DNA of 64,000 nt from Evansella caseinilytica (GCF_900107275.1 NZ_FNPI01000002.1:186001-250000); one strand, 5' to 3'. Counted from the first letter of the stretch, positions 16,874 to 25,758 are shown. Numbers and translations are program-made. The notes: a model not told the origin generated them from the letters alone.

Positions 16874-18091
16874 ATGAAAAAAAACGATAAATTTGCCGTT
16901 GTCGCATTAAGCTTTCTGCCATTTGTAATGGTAATCGGCAATTCGATGTTCATACCGATTCTGCCTTCGATTGAAGCCGATTTACAAATATCATCCAATG
17001 AAGCGGGATTAATACTGACATCTTTTTCGGTTCCGGCTGCACTCATCATTCCGTTTACCGGTTACCTTGCCGATCGATTTGGCCGCAAGCAGGTGATTAT
17101 CACGGCCCTTGCCATTGTATGTCTTGGCAGTCTTATATCATTATTATCTCCTGTTCTAGCGGATAAGCGTTTCTCCTATTATCTGCTGTTATTTGGACGC
17201 TTGCTGCAGGGAGCAGGAGCGGGAGCCACATCCCCGCTGGCTATGGCGGTCATCGGAGATTTGTTTACGGGAAAAACTCGCAGCACCGCTTTAGGAACGG
17301 TGGAGGTCTTTAACGGCTTGGGAAAAATGCTTAGCCCATTTTTCGGCATCGCGGCAATGATGCTGATATGGTACGGTACTTTTTTATTTTATTTTTTTGT
17401 TTCTTTGGCGGCTTTGACGGCGATCTATTTGGTAATCAACATTGACAGGCAGCCTGAAGCGGAAAAATTCAGCTTGTATATTTCCTCGATTCGTTCTATT
17501 GTAAAAAGAGAATCTCGCTGGCTGCTTCCCGTGGTATTCACCGGCGGCGCAATGATGTTTATTTTGTTTGGACTGTTGATTTATCTGGCATATGAAGCGG
17601 AAAGGCAATATCATATCACCGGCTTGATGAAGGGGATGATTTTTGTTCTACCGCTTGGCCTGCTGACGCTTTCTTCGTTCGTTTCCGGCCGGATCATCGG
17701 AAGGGGGACAACAGGTATAAAGATGATGCTTTCCCTTGGATTCAGCATAATATTACTGGTGCTTATCGGTGGTATGGTATATCATTCATTTATCATGACC
17801 ATTTCTGTTTTATCTTTTTTTTCCATGGGTACGGGTTTTTTGCTTCCGTGCTGCAACTTTTTTGTAACGGGAAACGTCTCAAAGAAAGAAAGGGGAATCG
17901 CCGTTTCGCTTTATGCCATGATTCGCTTTTTAGGGGTAGCTTTCGGTCCGTATATCTACAGCATCTGGATGTATGATGAATGGTGGATGTTCATGTACTC
18001 CTTTCTCATTGTTTCCGCTACCGGGCTGTGGTTATGTGCCGGCTGGTTATCTTTAAGAAAGCAGCAATCCCTTTTTCCTTCCACGGCATAA
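16874..18091 (+). CDS. MFS drug/metabolite exporter (DHA1 type)
   Basis: A 405-residue, 12-helix major facilitator. Motif A is clear after helix 2 (GYLADRFGRKQVI), and motif C-like glycine/proline residues lie in helix 5. The N-terminal region FVMVIGNSMFIPILPSIEADL and the conserved Q-G-x-G-A-G (LLQGAGAGAT) are typical of proton-coupled drug:H+ antiporters of the Bmr/TetA-like group. Bacillibactin exporter-like proteins share this architecture, but the substrate cannot be read from sequence. The ATG at 16874 follows AAGGTGG; a GTG at 16865 lies inside the SD. It follows a cluster of repeats and has no operon partner. Confidence 0.85.
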   Translation: MKKNDKFAVVALSFLPFVMVIGNSMFIPILPSIEADLQISSNEAGLILTSFSVPAALIIPFTGYLADRFGRKQVIITALAIVCLGSLISLLSPVLADKRFSYYLLLFGRLLQGAGAGATSPLAMAVIGDLFTGKTRSTALGTVEVFNGLGKMLSPFFGIAAMMLIWYGTFLFYFFVSLAALTAIYLVINIDRQPEAEKFSLYISSIRSIVKRESRWLLPVVFTGGAMMFILFGLLIYLAYEAERQYHITGLMKGMIFVLPLGLLTLSSFVSGRIIGRGTTGIKMMLSLGFSIILLVLIGGMVYHSFIMTISVLSFFSMGTGFLLPCCNFFVTGNVSKKERGIAVSLYAMIRFLGVAFGPYIYSIWMYDEWWMFMYSFLIVSATGLWLCAGWLSLRKQQSLFPSTA

Positions 18092-18203
18092 GCGACGGCT
18101 GTATGTTTTCCCTTTCCCTGCATTGCTGATTGGAAACGCCGTTTGATACGCTGATTGAAAAAAGGGATAGGATTTCATGCGAGAAAGGAAAGGAGAATTT
18201 AGG

Positions 18204-19121
18204 ATGAATAAAAAAATAAAGAAAATTGCTGCAACCGCCTTTGCAGTTTGGTTTTTTATCATATCAATGTCGACGGCATTTGCCGATGCCGTACCAGGAG
18301 AAGTCATCGTTACGTTAGGACAAGACCTGACAGCGGATCAAAAAGCAAGCATCCTCAGTGAGATGGGAGTGGATGAAGAAGCTGTACAGATTGTCACTGT
18401 AACGAACGAAGAGGAACACCGTTACCTTGGAGATTATATTGCAGCAAGCATTATCGGTAGCAAAGCGCTGTCCTCATCGAGAATTACCTTGTTACCAGAA
18501 GGGGAAGGCATCAATTTGGAATCGAATCGGATCACTTGGGTGGCTGACGGCATGTATGCAAATGCCCTCATAACTGCCGGAGTGAAGGACGCAGATGTTT
18601 ATGTCACCGCCCCGTTTGATGTTTCCGGTACTGGCGCGTTAACCGGGCTGATCAAAGCATATGAAATTTCGACGGACGAAGTCATTCCGGAAGAACAGAA
18701 GCAGGTTGCCAATGAAGAGCTTGTCAAAACAGCGGAGCTCGGTGAAAATTATGGTGTGGAAGAGGCAACAGAATTAATGACGAGAATTAAAGAAGCGATA
18801 GCAAATGAAGAGGTGGAAACCGAGGAAGATCTTCGCGCATTGATTCAGCGCATTGCAAACGAATTAGGGATAACGCTCACGGATACCGAATTAGACGGGT
18901 TGGTGTCGTTGTTTAAACGAATGAAGGACTTAAACATCGACTGGGATCAAGTGTCCAACCAACTGGATAAAATTCGAGATAACCTTAGCGATTTCTTGAA
19001 CAGCGATGAAGGAAAGGGCTTCATACAAGCGATATTGGACTTCTTCAGTTCGTTGCTGGAAGCGGTGAAAAGCTGGTTCAGTTCTTCGATGATCACCCCT
19101 TTTGGCGGTTCCAGAGAGTAA
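18204..19121 (+). CDS. Secreted DUF1002 protein
   Basis: A 305-residue protein with an evident signal peptide (KKIKKIAATAFAVWFFIISMSTAFA, cleaved after about residue 27). The mature part (PGEVIVTLGQDLTADQKASI, WVADGMYANALITAG, KDADVYVTAPFDVSGTGAL) matches the DUF1002 family of extracytoplasmic Firmicutes proteins. Much of the C-terminal half is helical and acidic. A strong SD (AAGGAGAATTTAGG) precedes the ATG. It is followed by a good terminator at 19193. Function unknown; export to the surface or medium is inferred from the signal peptide. It is a single gene, with no close partner on either side. Confidence 0.85.
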   Translation: MNKKIKKIAATAFAVWFFIISMSTAFADAVPGEVIVTLGQDLTADQKASILSEMGVDEEAVQIVTVTNEEEHRYLGDYIAASIIGSKALSSSRITLLPEGEGINLESNRITWVADGMYANALITAGVKDADVYVTAPFDVSGTGALTGLIKAYEISTDEVIPEEQKQVANEELVKTAELGENYGVEEATELMTRIKEAIANEEVETEEDLRALIQRIANELGITLTDTELDGLVSLFKRMKDLNIDWDQVSNQLDKIRDNLSDFLNSDEGKGFIQAILDFFSSLLEAVKSWFSSSMITPFGGSRE

Positions 19122-19192
19122 CAAACTGAGTTCGAAAAAGGCGCTGTTTCATATCACAAAACTATCTTAAAAAATATCAGGGTAATACTGCC

Positions 19193-19228
19193 GCCCGATA
19201 GGAAAAAAACAATCCTATCGGGCCTTTT
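19193..19228 (+). terminator. Rho-independent terminator after the DUF1002 gene
   Basis: GCCCGATAGGA/TCCTATCGGGC stem with a 9-nt A-rich loop, followed by CTTTTTAA. Confidence 0.85.
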
Positions 19229-19401
19229 TAAGACATCTCAAATTTTTATACTTTCTGTATACGAAAATCACAACGCCGAAGGCATCTTGGTTGGATTTCG
19301 GTTGAAACTTCTTATCTGATGTTACGTACATATTTATTAGGAAGAATTTTTTGATAAAATGAAACTAACATAAACAGTAAAGAAGGAAGGGGGAATTTTA
19401 G

Positions 19402-20031
19402 ATGGAAGTGTTAGATAACGCCTCCTTAGGTTTTCTTGTCATTTTTATTGCAACATTATTTATTTTTGGGGAGTTAATGGTGAAAGCCAAAGGGATATTT
19501 GCTGTTATCGGGATTGTCATCATGACAATGTATTTTTCCTATCATTTAACAGCAACTGCAAGTATCTGGGTCATTTTGCTGTATATTGTCGGATTATTGT
19601 TAATTATTTTTGACGGAAAGGTGACGACCGACGGAACGATTGCTTTGATTGGGCTGCTGATGATGATTCTCGGTCTTGCATTGCCTGCTCCCAGCATTAT
19701 GTACGGGGTTTTGGTGGCGATGGCACTGATTGTAGCCGCACCGACATCGTATTTGTTCACAAAAGTGTTTCCGCCGAGAAATATGTGGTCAAAAATGACC
19801 TTAAAAGAAAGGCTTACCGGGGATCTTGGCTATAATTCGATGAATGCAGACTACAAGGATCTGGTAGGGAAAACCGGTGTAACAAAAACGAGTTTCCGGC
19901 CGACGGGAACGGTGGAAATTGAAGGGAAATTGTACAGTGCAACAACTGACAATCAATGGATGGATACTGAGCAAAAGGTAAAAGTAATCTCCGTTGACGG
20001 CACGCGTATCGTTGTAGTTCCAGAAGTATAA
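19402..20031 (+). CDS. NfeD-like membrane protein
   Basis: A 209-residue protein with four or five membrane helices (residues 8-120) and a C-terminal OB-fold-like domain: DLVGKTGVTKTSFRPTGTVEIEGKLYSATTDNQWMDTEQKVKVISVDGTRIVV. This is the short NfeD form without the N-terminal serine protease domain. Such proteins usually pair with a flotillin/SPFH protein to organise membrane microdomains; no flotillin gene is in the window. In B. subtilis the closest types are YqeZ and YuaF. The ATG has a GAAGGGGG SD. Promoter elements are not obvious. Confidence 0.85.
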   Translation: MEVLDNASLGFLVIFIATLFIFGELMVKAKGIFAVIGIVIMTMYFSYHLTATASIWVILLYIVGLLLIIFDGKVTTDGTIALIGLLMMILGLALPAPSIMYGVLVAMALIVAAPTSYLFTKVFPPRNMWSKMTLKERLTGDLGYNSMNADYKDLVGKTGVTKTSFRPTGTVEIEGKLYSATTDNQWMDTEQKVKVISVDGTRIVVVPEV

Positions 20032-20617
20032 AGCTTGGATCGGCAGCGGATAAGAATAGATAGGCTGTTCCAAATAGGCAGCTGGACTGCTGTTTTTGGA
20101 GCAGCCTGATTGTATCTTTCCGTAAGTTCGCGTTTGCAATCGATTTACATACACAAAATACTGTATTTTGCTCCGCTAGCATTTGGATATATAGGTCTAC
20201 GGTCTTGTTTTTTCGCAAGAAATACCAATATATTCAAAATGTGAAGTCCGATGCTGTGATGGAATTGTCTTACTATGTGTTATTTATGGAAAAAAGTGAA
20301 AGAAACTAAGAAATTTTGTAAGGAATTACGCTTATTTTGTCGAAAAAACAGCGAAACATAGGTATTTATATTCATTTTTGAACGTTTGACATAATTCACC
20401 ATAATCTTCCGCATTCTCCTTATATAATTTTTATATCATAATATTTTCAGACTGATCAAAGCCTTCTTCTAGATAATGGCAAATTTATTAAGGAATGGAG
20501 TTGCATAACCGCGGTTCAAGACAGATGATATAACATAAGAATGAAGTACAGCAAGCCTGGGATGACCGTGTGTGCAGCCTGGCAAGTAACAATTTGAGAG
20601 GGGGATCTGAGGAGGGT
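20032..20617. promoter_or_regulatory. Upstream region of the SinI-like gene with a Spo0A-box match
   Basis: No gene seen. TTGTCGAA at 20337-20344 is an exact match to the 0A-box consensus, 274 nt upstream of the SinI-like start. TATAAT at 20423-20428 is a possible -10 box with a weak -35. In B. subtilis, Spo0A~P activates sinI, so the motif is suggestive; an 8-mer can occur by chance. Confidence 0.4.
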
Positions 20618-20749
20618 ATGGTAGATCAAGAATTGTTGGATGAAGAGTGGAAGGAATTGATATTAGAAGCATTGAGTATCGGCTTGACGCCGGCAGAAAT
20701 TCGCACCTTCTTACAAGAAAATCTCGCCCTGAATGAAGTGGCTAAGTAA
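20618..20749 (+). CDS. SinI-like anti-repressor (orphan, 43 residues)
   Basis: A short frame preceded by GAGGAGGGT. The product MVDQELLDEEWKELILEALS continues IGLTPAEIRTFLQENLALN. It aligns with the SinI dimerisation motif (LDxEWxxLxxEAxxxGxxxxExRxFLxxN) and with the C-terminal domain of the SinR encoded at 21984-22322 (LDNEWKKLVLEAMESGISKE). In B. subtilis, SinI binds SinR through this helical hook and frees biofilm genes from repression. Here the gene is 1.2 kb from sinR, on the opposite strand, instead of directly upstream of it. I judge the SinI family call strong; regulatory function is inferred. Confidence 0.8.
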   Translation: MVDQELLDEEWKELILEALSIGLTPAEIRTFLQENLALNEVAK

Positions 20750-21341
20750 AACATGGAGCGTAGGTGGACACTTGGTTGCAATATTTGCCTAAACAGAGCA
20801 AAATCAACAACATTCTTGAATCTGAGACAGTACTGGAGTATGTGATCGTTTCGGTAGCACTCGGATAATAGAAATATGAATGACACAATGGTAAGAGAAA
20901 GCTGGGCTATTCGAAAGCGGCAGCATTTTATGTTAATTGTGAGTTCAAAATGGAGAACAACCAAAGTCAAGAGATAAACTCTCGAACAGCGAAGCATGTA
21001 AATGAACATTAGTACATAAACAACCAGTTGACGAGATTAATAAGAAACGGACATTTTCATGCCATAAATCCGCGGGAGCCTCAGATAAGGAATAAACAAT
21101 CCTTTTGAGGCGCCCTTTGTGTTGTTTTCGGATTTATTTTGCAAAGGCGGATCTTAAAAAACGGGAGTGAGAAAGGTGAATAAAGCGATTGCAATGGTAA
21201 ATTAGGGAGGAAATGCCGATGATATAAAAGATAGTATGTATGGGTTATCGATGGGGTCAGGAGAATAACATTCCGCCGTTGCCGAAGGACTCGGGCGGAA
21301 TGAGTGATGGTAAAGAGCCGGTGCTTTTAACAAGAATGCGA
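20750..21341. other. Intergenic gap after the SinI-like gene
   Basis: No gene recognised. It holds a hairpin at 21076-21114 (GCCTCA...TGAGGC followed by T-rich sequence), likely the end of the SinI-like transcript. A second hairpin, CATTCCGCC/GGCGGAATG, at 21269-21302 could end the minus-strand HTH gene transcript. Confidence 0.5.
21076..21114 (+). terminator. Terminator-like hairpin after the SinI-like gene
   Basis: Stem GAGCCTCA...AGG / CCT...TGAGGC followed by GCCCTTTGTGTTGTTTT. It is 330 nt downstream of the SinI-like stop. Confidence 0.5.
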
Positions 21342-21572
21342 TTAATAATGATATTCCTCCCGTGAATCTCTAGTCTCTTCTTTCGATGTAATAACAGTGA
21401 TAGGCAAGTTTAATGTTTTTAATATACGTTTTGTTACTTCTATTGAAGGATTCTTTTTCATCCCGCGTTCAATGTAGCTCAAATAAGATTTGGAAACACC
21501 AGTCATTCTCGATAGCTCTGATAACGATATTCCCCTTTCTTTCCGTTTTTGACGAATGATATCGCCGATCAT
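21342..21572 (-). CDS. SinR-like HTH protein without dimerisation domain
   Basis: A 76-residue XRE-family DNA-binding protein: MIGDIIRQKRKERGISLSEL, then SRMTGVSKSYLSYIERGMKKNPS. The sequence SKSYLSYIER is the recognition-helix region of SinR/SlrR. After residue 60 it ends in a short charged tail (SKEETRDSREEYHY) and lacks the SinI-interaction helices. It could bind SinR operators without being subject to SinI. The SD AAGGAGGT lies 8 nt before the ATG. An exact SinR-type heptamer (AAAGAAC, complement of GTTCTTT) lies 108 nt upstream. Whether it is an intact small regulator or a truncated SinR copy cannot be decided from sequence alone, but the good SD and intact frame favour function. Confidence 0.8.
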   Translation of the reverse strand: MIGDIIRQKRKERGISLSELSRMTGVSKSYLSYIERGMKKNPSIEVTKRILKTLNLPITVITSKEETRDSREEYHY

Positions 21573-21679
21573 GATGATCCACCTCCTTCCGACCTTTATA
21601 CCACTGTTTGTTCATTATATCGCACAATTTTAGTTTTAGAAAAAATGAAATCATGAGAAAACACGAGATAATTCGTTAA

Positions 21680-21686
21680 AAAGAAC
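21680..21686 (-). promoter_or_regulatory. SinR-box match upstream of the HTH-only gene
   Basis: AAAGAAC, the complement of GTTCTTT, fits the published SinR consensus GTTCTYT. It sits in an inverted repeat AACGAAAAACGTT and 108 nt upstream of the start codon. Confidence 0.4.
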
Positions 21687-21983
21687 GAAAAACGTTCGTT
21701 ATATAGATAAAACGACCTATTTTGGGTAAATTTAAAATGTGACTTTATGAATGCCGGCGAAGGAAAAAATCTGTTTGCCAGATTAAAAAAACGCTGAAAG
21801 GAGCTGGGCTGAGTTCGATTGTTGCCGCAAACTGTTCAACTCTCGGTTGATCAGGAAGGTGGAACCGGCAATAAATATGGGTAAATAGTTTTCGGAGGAA
21901 TAGCCCAGCTCAATAGCCGGAAGGGAGAGAAAAAGGGAGTTGCACACAAAAAAAATAAATGCCTATTTTGATAAAAGGCATTT

Positions 21984-22322
21984 TTATTTCTGGCCGATTT
22001 TCCATTTGTTATATTCGAGGAAATTTCGGAATTCTTCTTTGGAAATCCCGGATTCCATCGCTTCAAGCACTAGTTTTTTCCACTCATTATCCAAATTTTC
22101 GGCAGCTTTTGTTGATGGTTCATTTACATTATCTTTTAACAAGTGATCGATGGAGATATTTAATACAACAGCAATTTTTTCAAGAAACTGAACAGATGGA
22201 TTTTTTTGGATATTCCGTTCTAACGCACTTAAATAGGATTTGGCAACACCGGCTCTATCTGCTAATTCGGTTAACGTCATGCCCGCTTCTTTTCGATACT
22301 TTTTTACTCGTTCTCCGATCAT
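21984..22322 (-). CDS. sinR: Biofilm master repressor SinR
   Basis: A 112-residue protein matching B. subtilis SinR along its whole length. The HTH domain is MIGERVKKYRKEAGMTLTEL, followed by AGVAKSYLSALERNIQKNPS. A linker and the C-terminal SinI/SinR dimerisation helices (LDNEWKKLVLEAMESGISKE, then FRNFLEYNKWKIGQK) follow. It represses matrix and motility-switch genes and is antagonised by SinI. The ATG has AAGGAG 9 nt upstream. In B. subtilis sinIR lies next to tasA, near the comG end of this chromosomal region. Here sinR is between nfeD and yqgB, with no tasA or tapA in the window. Confidence 0.93.
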   Translation of the reverse strand: MIGERVKKYRKEAGMTLTELADRAGVAKSYLSALERNIQKNPSVQFLEKIAVVLNISIDHLLKDNVNEPSTKAAENLDNEWKKLVLEAMESGISKEEFRNFLEYNKWKIGQK

Positions 22323-22396
22323 AGAACATATCTCCTTTATTAAATTAAGTACAGATAATTACAGTCATGCCCAAAACAATTAACAATTTACCAGAT

Positions 22397-22467
22397 ATTT
22401 CGTGTGCAGAAAATTTTTTATGACCGTCTATTTCGAGTGTGGAAAAATTTTATGTCCGTCGTTCTTT
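22397..22467 (-). promoter_or_regulatory. Tandem 31-bp repeats and SinR box upstream of sinR
   Basis: Two imperfect direct repeats (22397-22428 and 22430-22460), both of the form ATTTCGnGTG...ATGnCCGTC, sit about 75-140 nt upstream of sinR. They are followed by GTTCTTT (22461-22467), an exact SinR-consensus match, and a GAAC 12 nt further. Suggests a regulator-binding array and possible autoregulation; the protein bound is not known. Confidence 0.45.
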
Positions 22468-22717
22468 ATAGAGAAAATGAACTCTATAGTTAATATAGCA
22501 TATTTCCAGGCATGGAGGGAGGAAAATGTTAAAAAATGTTATTTTTTATCATACAATTCAACGATTTGAGAAAAAAAAGTGTCTGGAGACCTTCATTTTT
22601 ATAGGAGTATTATACGCATTTGCCCTGTAAAAAGACACGGGCCGAATGGACTGCAAATGAGTGGACGAAAACAGCTGTTCGAAAAAACGAAATTTCAAAC
22701 AGCCACTATTTTACCAT

Positions 22718-23482
22718 TCATTTTTCGACATTCCTATTGGGTATTTCTCTGAAAGCTAAGTGAAGTATGACGATGGCGATGATCCAGTAGATGGAAAAAG
22801 TGAATGGCACCGTGATTCTCAGCGCGTCAAACAACGTCAGCAGGATCGTCGGCAAGGTAGCCGAATAGGCAGCTAAAGTCCAGCTATGCCGATAGCGCAG
22901 CGCCTTGTTTTTGTTCATGATCAAGCCGATTAATGACAACGCAAAGATACCGACAAATTTTGCACCAGTCAGAAATAAATAGAGGAAGACAATAAGTATA
23001 CCAATGATCAGTGGAAGAGAACCGCTGATCGTTTGGAGAAATTCGCCGGCGGCAGCGCTGGACAGGTCAAAATTGAATTCCTGATAACCAAAGCTTCGGC
23101 GAACACTATCTTTTTGAATCAGCACTTCCCTTTCCAGCAACGCAATAACTGTCCCCTGATCATCAATCTCATCCGGTGTCAGTTCTCCGGAAGCATCGAA
23201 AATCAGTAAATAGTCTTGCGATGTTAAGTGAATCGGTTCGGCCGCTTCCGAATGCAATATGCCATTGTCAACGGTGAAATCAGGAAGGTCTTCCGCTAAG
23301 TGCTTCTCTGCCTGTTGAAAAAATGAAATAACACTGCTGCCTAATTGGATGGATATAGGTATAGATGCAATCAACATAAAGAAGAATACATAAAAGATTG
23401 TCTTTCCGATTTTCTGATGACGAAATTTGGCAATTGTTTCAGGAGAGTACAAACTCTTGACGAACTGTTTGAAAATATTCAT
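22718..23482 (-). CDS. yqgB: YqgB-like DUF1189 membrane protein
   Basis: A 254-residue membrane protein. One N-terminal helix (IFYVFFFMLIASIPISIQLG) is followed by an extracytoplasmic stretch of about 110 residues, then four C-terminal helices from residue 155 on (LPLIIGILIVFLYLFLTGAK and others). It matches DUF1189, the family of B. subtilis YqgB, and lies in the same place between the yqf block and sodA. The ATG follows AAAGAGGTG. The function of the family is not known. It is divergent from the Na/Pi cotransporter gene. Confidence 0.85.
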   Translation of the reverse strand: MNIFKQFVKSLYSPETIAKFRHQKIGKTIFYVFFFMLIASIPISIQLGSSVISFFQQAEKHLAEDLPDFTVDNGILHSEAAEPIHLTSQDYLLIFDASGELTPDEIDDQGTVIALLEREVLIQKDSVRRSFGYQEFNFDLSSAAAGEFLQTISGSLPLIIGILIVFLYLFLTGAKFVGIFALSLIGLIMNKNKALRYRHSWTLAAYSATLPTILLTLFDALRITVPFTFSIYWIIAIVILHLAFREIPNRNVEK

Positions 23483-23688
23483 TAGAACACCTCTTTAACC
23501 AAATATCAAATTTCAAAATTATTTTATCTGAATGAGAAGTATGACACAATACATACCGTTTGTTTATGATTCCTTAAAAAACTTAACAAAAACTTTACAA
23601 TTCTTTAATGTTTAATTTACATTATATCCGTAGCATGAAAACAGTGGCGAAATTCATTGGATTTTGATGAAATCAGGAGGAGATTTGT

Positions 23689-25311
23689 TTGGATGTAAAA
23701 GAAATTCTTTTTATGTTTTTTGGAGGTCTGGCGATCTTTTTATTCGGCATCAAATATATGGGTGACGGACTCCAGAAAACAGCCGGGGACAAACTTCGGG
23801 ATGTGTTGGACAAATTTACAAGCAATCCGCTTATGGGTGTGCTTGCTGGTATTATTGTTACAATCCTTTTACAAACAAGTACTGGTACGACGGTACTGGC
23901 AATCGGGCTGGTAAACGCCGGATTTATGACTCTTCGTCAATCCATCGGTGTCATTATGGGGGCAAATATCGGAACGACGGTTACGGCTTTTATTATCGGT
24001 TTAAAAATTTCTGATTACGCTCTGCCGATTATTGCAGTGGGAACCTTCCTGATTTTCTTTATTAAAAATAAGAAGGCGAACAATATCGGTCAAGTATTTT
24101 TTGGCTTTGGTGCGTTGTTTTACGGGCTGAATTTGATGGGGGAAGGCTTAAAGCCTTTGCGGGAAATGGATGTTTTTGCAGATTTGACGGTGTCGATGAG
24201 TCAAAATCCGCTGCTTGGTGTCCTGATTGGAACCATCTTTACGGTTGCGGTGCAAAGTTCCTCCGCGTCCATCGGGCTGCTCCAGCAGTTGTTTACTCAG
24301 GGAGCGATGGATTTAAATGCTGCTCTTCCGGTATTGTTCGGTGACAATATTGGGACAACGATTACTGCTGTGCTGGCTTCTTTAGGTGCTTCGATCGCGG
24401 CCAAACGTGCAGCGTTGACACATGTACTTTTTAATCTTATCGGTACGGCACTTGTTTTGATCATTATCCATCCGTATATCTCGATGATTTCATCGCTTCA
24501 GGCAACTTGGGACTTGAATCCGGCGATGACGATTGCGGTTGCTCACGGAATCTTTAACTTTTCAAACGTCTTGATTCAGCTGCCGTTTATCGGGTTTCTG
24601 GCATTAGCCGTGACGAAAATCATTCCCGGGAAGGAAACGGTTGTCGAATATAAAGCCCAGCATTTAGATCCGATACTTATTCAGCAATCTTCGCCGATCG
24701 CTCTAGGGCAGGCCAAAAAAGAAACATTGCGGATGGCGGAGCTGGCAGAAAAAGGGCTGGAGGAAGCTTATCAATTTGTTGTTACAAAGCAAAAGCGGCA
24801 TTCCGAGCTTGCCTATCAGTTCGAGGATGCAGTGAATAATCTTGACCGCAAAATAACCGATTACCTTGTGAAAATTTCGGCGAATTCTTTGTCAGCACAC
24901 GATTCAGCCGTCCATTCAATGCTGATGGATACGGTGCGGGATATTGAACGTGTCGGCGATCATATGGAAAACATCATTGAACTTGCAGAATTTCAGGTCA
25001 CAAACAAAGTGAAAGTTTCCAACTTGGCTTTAGATGATTTGAAGGAAATGTTTGAGCTGACAATTAAAACATTAAAGCAGGCGATTATCGCTCTGGAAAA
25101 TGATGATATTGGTGAAGCAAGGGCGGTCGTGCTTAAAGAAGAGAAAATAGACAAAATGGAACGGCAGCTTCGGAAAAAGCATATTTTACGTTTGAATGAA
25201 GGAAAATGTGAAGCGTCGGCCGGTATTATTTTTGTCGATATCATCAGTAACCTGGAACGGATCGGTGACCATGCGGTAAATATCGCCGAGGCAGTGATCG
25301 GCGAGGAATAA
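23689..25311 (+). CDS. Na+/phosphate cotransporter with C-terminal PhoU-like domain
   Basis: A 540-residue protein. Residues 1-320 form the Na/Pi cotransporter (NptA/PNaS family) core. Its inverted repeats carry the signature QTSTGTTV (around 62-69) and QSSSAS (around 189-194), plus GANIGTT and GDNIGTT. Residues 345-540 are PhoU-like helices (RDIERVGDHMENI and LERIGDHAVNIAE). It likely imports phosphate or controls its flux, tuned by the PhoU part. The start is TTG at 23689, with AGGAGG 8 nt upstream. No pst operon is in the window, unlike B. subtilis, where pst lies in this region, so this symporter may take its place. Confidence 0.93.
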   Translation: MDVKEILFMFFGGLAIFLFGIKYMGDGLQKTAGDKLRDVLDKFTSNPLMGVLAGIIVTILLQTSTGTTVLAIGLVNAGFMTLRQSIGVIMGANIGTTVTAFIIGLKISDYALPIIAVGTFLIFFIKNKKANNIGQVFFGFGALFYGLNLMGEGLKPLREMDVFADLTVSMSQNPLLGVLIGTIFTVAVQSSSASIGLLQQLFTQGAMDLNAALPVLFGDNIGTTITAVLASLGASIAAKRAALTHVLFNLIGTALVLIIIHPYISMISSLQATWDLNPAMTIAVAHGIFNFSNVLIQLPFIGFLALAVTKIIPGKETVVEYKAQHLDPILIQQSSPIALGQAKKETLRMAELAEKGLEEAYQFVVTKQKRHSELAYQFEDAVNNLDRKITDYLVKISANSLSAHDSAVHSMLMDTVRDIERVGDHMENIIELAEFQVTNKVKVSNLALDDLKEMFELTIKTLKQAIIALENDDIGEARAVVLKEEKIDKMERQLRKKHILRLNEGKCEASAGIIFVDIISNLERIGDHAVNIAEAVIGEE

Positions 25312-25325
25312 ATTTGCTTCATCAT

Positions 25326-25385
25326 GCTGAAACAGCGGGAATCAGGTGGAGATTCTACTCCACCTGATTAACATTTCACCTGCGC
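25326..25385. repeat. Palindromic repeat family C, copy C2
   Basis: GCTGAAACAGCGGGAATCAG..., with hairpin AATCAGGTGGAG/CTCCACCTGATT (25340-25369, 12-bp perfect arms). Same layout as 6599-6661; the eleventh pair is A-T here and G-C there. Confidence 0.6.
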
Positions 25386-25463
25386 AAACTTGAGGAATCA
25401 ATGGTATCACTATCGGCACTTTCCTGCAGAAATAGTCAGTTGGAAACAAGTTAAAAAAGGCTG

Positions 25464-25493
25464 TTGACTTCTGTCAATAGGACATGCTAATAT
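25464..25493 (+). promoter_or_regulatory. Promoter of the tRNA cluster
   Basis: TTGACT (25464-25469), an 18-nt spacer, and TAATAT (25488-25493), 41 nt upstream of the first tRNA. Confidence 0.7.
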
Positions 25494-25534
25494 AACAATT
25501 GTCGCTGATGAAAAATTGAATGTTCTTGCAGAAT

Positions 25535-25611
25535 GGCGGTGTAGCTCAGCTGGCTAGAGCGTACGGTTCATACCCGTGAGGTCGGGGGTTCGATTCCCTC
25601 CGCCGCTACCA
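25535..25611 (+). tRNA. tRNA-Met (CAT)
   Basis: A 77-nt cloverleaf with encoded CCA. The acceptor GGCGGTG pairs with CGCCGCT using wobble pairs. Anticodon loop TTCATAC has anticodon CAT, and the T-loop TTCGATT is normal. The acceptor end does not look like an initiator (CGCGGGG), so elongator methionine is preferred. Confidence 0.9.
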
Positions 25612-25623
25612 ATAAACCATTGA

Positions 25624-25700
<77 letters not shown>

Positions 25701-25758
25701 TACTAAGGAAAGTCAACATATCATCTACATAGGTATGCCGCTAACTGGTCTCAAATAA

